Source of the DNA: Atlantibacter sp032062175
Lineage (GTDB): Bacteria > Pseudomonadota > Gammaproteobacteria > Enterobacterales > Enterobacteriaceae
DNA length: 64,000 bases
NCBI RefSeq assembly: GCF_032062175.1
Contig: NZ_DAMBQK010000013.1
Coordinates: 52,377-116,376 of the forward strand
Reading direction: 5' to 3'
The stretch's first letter is position 1, and the number at the start of each line of letters is the position of its first letter. Shown here in pieces: positions 62,742 to 64,000 of this stretch. The notes below the pieces were generated by a model, which saw only the letters and a program-made list of their open reading frames with translations, was not told the DNA's origin and made no database searches. Both the position numbers and the translations under genes were made by a program.

Positions 62742-63920
62742 ATGTTTGAAAAACGTCACCGTATTACTTTGCTGTTTAACGCTAATAAAGCCTATGACCG
62801 GCAAGTTGTTGAGGGGGTAGGAGAATATCTTCAGGCGACCCAATCGAGCTGGGATATTTTTATTGAAGAGGATTTCCGGGCGCGTATCGATAACATTAAA
62901 GAGTGGTTAGGTGACGGCGTCATCGCGGATTTTGACGATAAGGAAATTGAGCTACTGTTGGCGGATGTGAATGTGCCAATCGTCGGCGTGGGCGGCTCCT
63001 ATCATCGCGCGGAGCATTATCCTCCGGTTCATTACATCGCCACCGATAACTATGCCCTGGTTGAACAGGCCTTTCTGCATTTGAAAGAAAAAGGCGTACA
63101 TCGCTTTGCCTTCTACGGATTACCTGCGTCCAGCGGTAAACGCTGGGCGGCGGAACGCGAACACGCGTTCTGCCAGCTCGTGGCCCAGGAAAAATACCGT
63201 GGCGTGGTGTATCAGGGCCTGGAAACCGCGCCGGATAACTGGCAACACGCCCAAAATCGCCTGGCAGACTGGCTGCAAACCCTGCCGCCGCAAACCGGCA
63301 TTATTGCGGTAACCGATGCGCGCGCCCGCCACGTCTTGCAGGTCTGTGAGCATTTGCATATTCCGGTGCCGGAAAAGATTTGCGTGATTGGTATCGATAA
63401 CGAAGAACTGACGCGCTACCTTTCACGGGTCGCGCTGTCGTCGGTGGCGCAAGGCACACGCCAGATGGGTTATCAGGCGGCAAAACTGCTTCACCGCCTG
63501 CTAGCTAATGAAACCCTGCCGCTGCAACGCCTGCTGGTGCCGCCGGTCAAGGTGGTTGAACGCCAGTCCACGGATTACCGCTCTCTGCACGATCCAGCCG
63601 TGATTCAGGCGATGCATTACATCCGTAATCACGCCTGTAAGGGCATTAAAGTTGAACAGGTGCTGGATGCTATTGGCATGTCGCGATCTAATCTTGAAAA
63701 ACGGTTTAAAGAAGAAGTTGGCGAAACCATTCACGCCGTGCTGCACGCCGAGAAGCTTCATAAAGCGCGCAGTCTGCTGATTTCCACCTCGCTCTCCATC
63801 AACGAGATTTCACAAATCTGCGGCTATCCATCGCTGCAATATTTCTATTCGGTTTTCAAAAAAGAGTACGATGCCACGCCGAAAGATTATCGTGAACGCC
63901 ATAGCGAGTTTTCCCGTTAG
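62742..63920 (+). CDS. xylR: Xylose operon regulator XylR
   Basis: 392 residues, E. coli length. A LacI-like xylose-sensing domain (about 1-270; LLFNANKAYDRQVVEGVGEYL) is joined to a C-terminal AraC HTH domain (about 285-390; GIKVEQVLDAIGMSRSNLEKRF, INEISQICGYPSLQYFYSVFKK). It activates xylAB and xylFGH when xylose is bound. ATG at 62742 rather than 62667, by family length. The 96-base gap after xylH leaves room for its own weak promoter. Confidence 0.95.
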   Translation: MFEKRHRITLLFNANKAYDRQVVEGVGEYLQATQSSWDIFIEEDFRARIDNIKEWLGDGVIADFDDKEIELLLADVNVPIVGVGGSYHRAEHYPPVHYIATDNYALVEQAFLHLKEKGVHRFAFYGLPASSGKRWAAEREHAFCQLVAQEKYRGVVYQGLETAPDNWQHAQNRLADWLQTLPPQTGIIAVTDARARHVLQVCEHLHIPVPEKICVIGIDNEELTRYLSRVALSSVAQGTRQMGYQAAKLLHRLLANETLPLQRLLVPPVKVVERQSTDYRSLHDPAVIQAMHYIRNHACKGIKVEQVLDAIGMSRSNLEKRFKEEVGETIHAVLHAEKLHKARSLLISTSLSINEISQICGYPSLQYFYSVFKKEYDATPKDYRERHSEFSR

Positions 63921-63975
63921 GCAATAAAAAACCCGGCCTGATTAGCCTAATGCTTGTCAGTTAAGCTTTGAAGGT

Positions 63976-64000
63976 GGCCGCAGCGCGTAGCGCTGTGGCC
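63976..64000. repeat. Palindrome at the right edge
   Basis: GGCCGCAGCGC-GTA-GCGCTGTGGCC, an 11-bp stem with one G-T pair. It may belong to a palindromic repeat or terminator that continues beyond the window. Confidence 0.5.

Overview
The window is a chromosomal segment of a member of the Enterobacteriaceae. The backbone matches the E. coli dpp to xyl neighbourhood almost gene for gene: dppFDCBA, proK, eptB, yhjX, yhjY, tag, yiaC, bisC, yiaD, ghrB, yiaF, yiaG, hok, glyS, glyQ, ysaB, wecH, xylBA, xylFGHR. Proteins are close to, but not identical with, the E. coli ones. GC-rich coding sequence and several non-E. coli catabolic operons suggest an Enterobacter, Kosakonia or Klebsiella-like genus; I cannot name the species. 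A 100-N scaffold gap shows that this is a draft assembly.

Accessory modules are interleaved with the backbone. (1) 165-2701: a hipB-hipS-hipT kinase toxin-antitoxin module next to a Fic protein; hipB carries an in-frame TAG and the Fic motif lacks its catalytic histidine. (2) 9205-17870: an AllS-like LysR regulator with a DUF2877 protein, a biuret-hydrolase-like cysteine hydrolase, FdrA and YlbE homologues, a carbamate kinase, a stand-alone allophanate hydrolase C-terminal domain and an NCS2-type permease. It looks like an energy-conserving ureide or carbamoyl-amide degradation operon and is the best candidate here for an undescribed pathway. A diguanylate cyclase follows. (3) 28420-33628: a 2-ketogluconate operon (ptxS, kguEKT) that ends in the backbone ghrB. 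(4) 33636-38594: an FHS sugar transporter, an RpiR-type regulator, a GH4 phospho-glucosidase and a PTS EIICB. (5) 39818-47660: a guanidine-I riboswitch, an ABC transporter, two DUF1989 proteins and a biotin-dependent urea/guanidine carboxylase, with no allophanate hydrolase beside them. (6) 48309-49157: two tandem hok/sok type I toxin-antitoxin units at the hokA locus, where I find no cspA.

The backbone genes cover dipeptide import (dpp), lipid A modification (eptB), pyruvate-linked transport (yhjX), DNA alkylation repair (tag), biotin sulfoxide reduction (bisC), glycyl-tRNA charging (glyQS), enterobacterial common antigen O-acetylation (wecH) and the complete xylose regulon. The nitrogen modules may be linked: the DUF1989/carboxylase route and a biuret hydrolase would both make allophanate, yet only the C-terminal half-domain of an allophanate hydrolase is visible. 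Regulatory DNA of note includes three direct repeats upstream of yhjX, a perfect PtxS-like palindrome, a GcvB-target-like C/A-rich site on dppA, the divergent xyl control region, and a 192-bp MITE-like element placed just before xylF.
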